Assembly (NCBI RefSeq): GCF_000826655.1
Contig: NZ_JXJO01000001.1
Coordinates: forward strand, 1-64,000
Length of the DNA stretch: 64,000 bases
Reading direction: 5' to 3'
Source: Psychroserpens damuponensis
Lineage (GTDB): Bacteria > Bacteroidota > Bacteroidia > Flavobacteriales > Flavobacteriaceae
The first letter of the stretch is position 1. The number at the start of each line of letters is the position of its first letter. The translations under genes and the position numbers were made by a program. The notes beneath the pieces were generated by a model. That model made no database searches and was not told the DNA's origin. It saw only the letters and a program-made list of their open reading frames with translations. Shown piece after piece: positions 63,485 through 64,000 of the stretch.

Positions 63485-64000
63485 ATGAAGGTATATGCAA
63501 CTATACTTTTGTTAGGTTGTATGTTTTTAGCGTTCCCTCAACAGCCAAAAACCTACTTTGATTCACAAATCGCCCGACATTTAAAAGCTTATAATGTGAA
63601 ATCTGAAATCGCTATGCTAAATGGTGATAAAGAGCAAGCTAAATTTCTGTTTGATTCTCTTTTTGAAAATCATTTGAAGGATAGTTATATTAGGGATATT
63701 TCTCTTAACAAAGTGAAAGGAGGCACTTTAAAAACAGCTTCAATTGACAATCCTTTTCTTCTAATCACCAAATCGTCTTGGGAAATAATTAAAGATGAGG
63801 AAATAGCTGAAATTAATAGAATGTCAAAGTTGTACAAAGGACAGCTTGAAATCATTATTTTATTTTGGGATTCTAAAGACAAAGCTAAACAACTATCTAA
63901 AAACTACAACTCGAACGTTACAGTTACGTATATAGATGAGCGCAAAAATAAGGCTAGCCATATTATCAAACCATTTAAACATTCATTTGGAGCACCTGCG
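63485..64000 (+). CDS. Exported protein with a possible thioredoxin-like fold (3' end beyond the window)
   Basis: 172 codons are visible and the frame is open at the right edge. An N-terminal signal (MKVYATILLLGCMFLAFPQQ) is present; the Cys at position 12 has no good lipobox. The middle region (IDNPFLLITKSSWEIIKDEE, then YKGQLEIIILFWDSKDKAKQL) resembles a TlpA-type thioredoxin fold. However, where the CxxC motif should be there is SSWEII, so redox activity is not expected in this part. Family assignment is weak because the gene is cut. Confidence 0.6.
   Translation, partial: MKVYATILLLGCMFLAFPQQPKTYFDSQIARHLKAYNVKSEIAMLNGDKEQAKFLFDSLFENHLKDSYIRDISLNKVKGGTLKTASIDNPFLLITKSSWEIIKDEEIAEINRMSKLYKGQLEIIILFWDSKDKAKQLSKNYNSNVTVTYIDERKNKASHIIKPFKHSFGAPA

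Noticed and set aside
1-64000. tRNA and rRNA genes, insertion sequences, prophage genes, replication origin
   Set aside because: No tRNA- or rRNA-like sequence, transposase, integrase or DnaA-box cluster was recognised; rpmH alone is not evidence for an origin here.

Overview
The window looks like a chromosomal piece of a Flavobacteriaceae bacterium (phylum Bacteroidota). It is AT-rich. Promoter-like TAnnTTTG (-7) boxes stand before several genes, and there are no Shine-Dalgarno-type leaders. Type IX secretion (T9SS) C-terminal sorting domains, DUF4252 proteins, a YncE-like surface propeller beside a TonB receptor, and a CarB without the C-terminal regulatory domain all fit this group.

Layout. 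1-9225 (minus) is one uninterrupted reading frame of a giant secreted protein, cut by the left window edge, with 25 tandem ~83-residue repeats. 9.6-14.3 kb holds hutH, a TlpA-like lipoprotein and the NAD(P)HX repair enzyme. 14.4-19.4 kb is the threonine operon thrA-thrB-thrC, preceded by a 29-codon leader ORF rich in Thr, Ile and Met. 20.0-21.3 kb is a SIR2-family gene bounded by cassette-like inverted sequences. 21.3-24.9 kb holds a divergent HxlR/VOC pair and an arsenic operon (arsR, DUF6428, phosphatase-like reductase, ACR3 pump) with two matching operator-like sites. 25-37.7 kb is mostly housekeeping and cell-envelope genes: a T9SS beta-helix protein, GNAT, small membrane proteins, an M24 peptidase, gcvT, glsA, a pterin dehydratase, an S41 protease and yebC. 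37.7-38.7 kb is a non-coding array of eight ~131-bp hairpin units. 38.8-47.4 kb holds a glycosyltransferase, a haem-binding protein, purB, an ECF sigma/DUF4252 operon and a second S41 protease. 47.5-54.4 kb is a vitamin B12 uptake locus. A cobalamin riboswitch precedes a BtuB-like receptor and a BtuG-like surface propeller on the minus strand; BtuF/C/D-like genes lie on the plus strand. 54.6-64 kb holds rmuC, a thioesterase, two paralogous T9SS cargo proteins, carB, rpmH and three envelope or hypothetical genes, the last cut by the right edge.

Most notable signals: (1) the Thr/Ile/Met leader peptide before thrA, whose enriched residues are all aspartate-pathway end products; (2) the cassette-like SIR2 gene; (3) a copy of the dispersed hairpin repeat sitting in a peripheral arm of the B12 riboswitch, with another copy supplying the possible start codon of the B12 permease; (4) a nine-base word, TTTCCGAAG or its complement, scattered through genes and spacers far more often than chance predicts; (5) a 35-residue membrane peptide gene inside the B12 locus.
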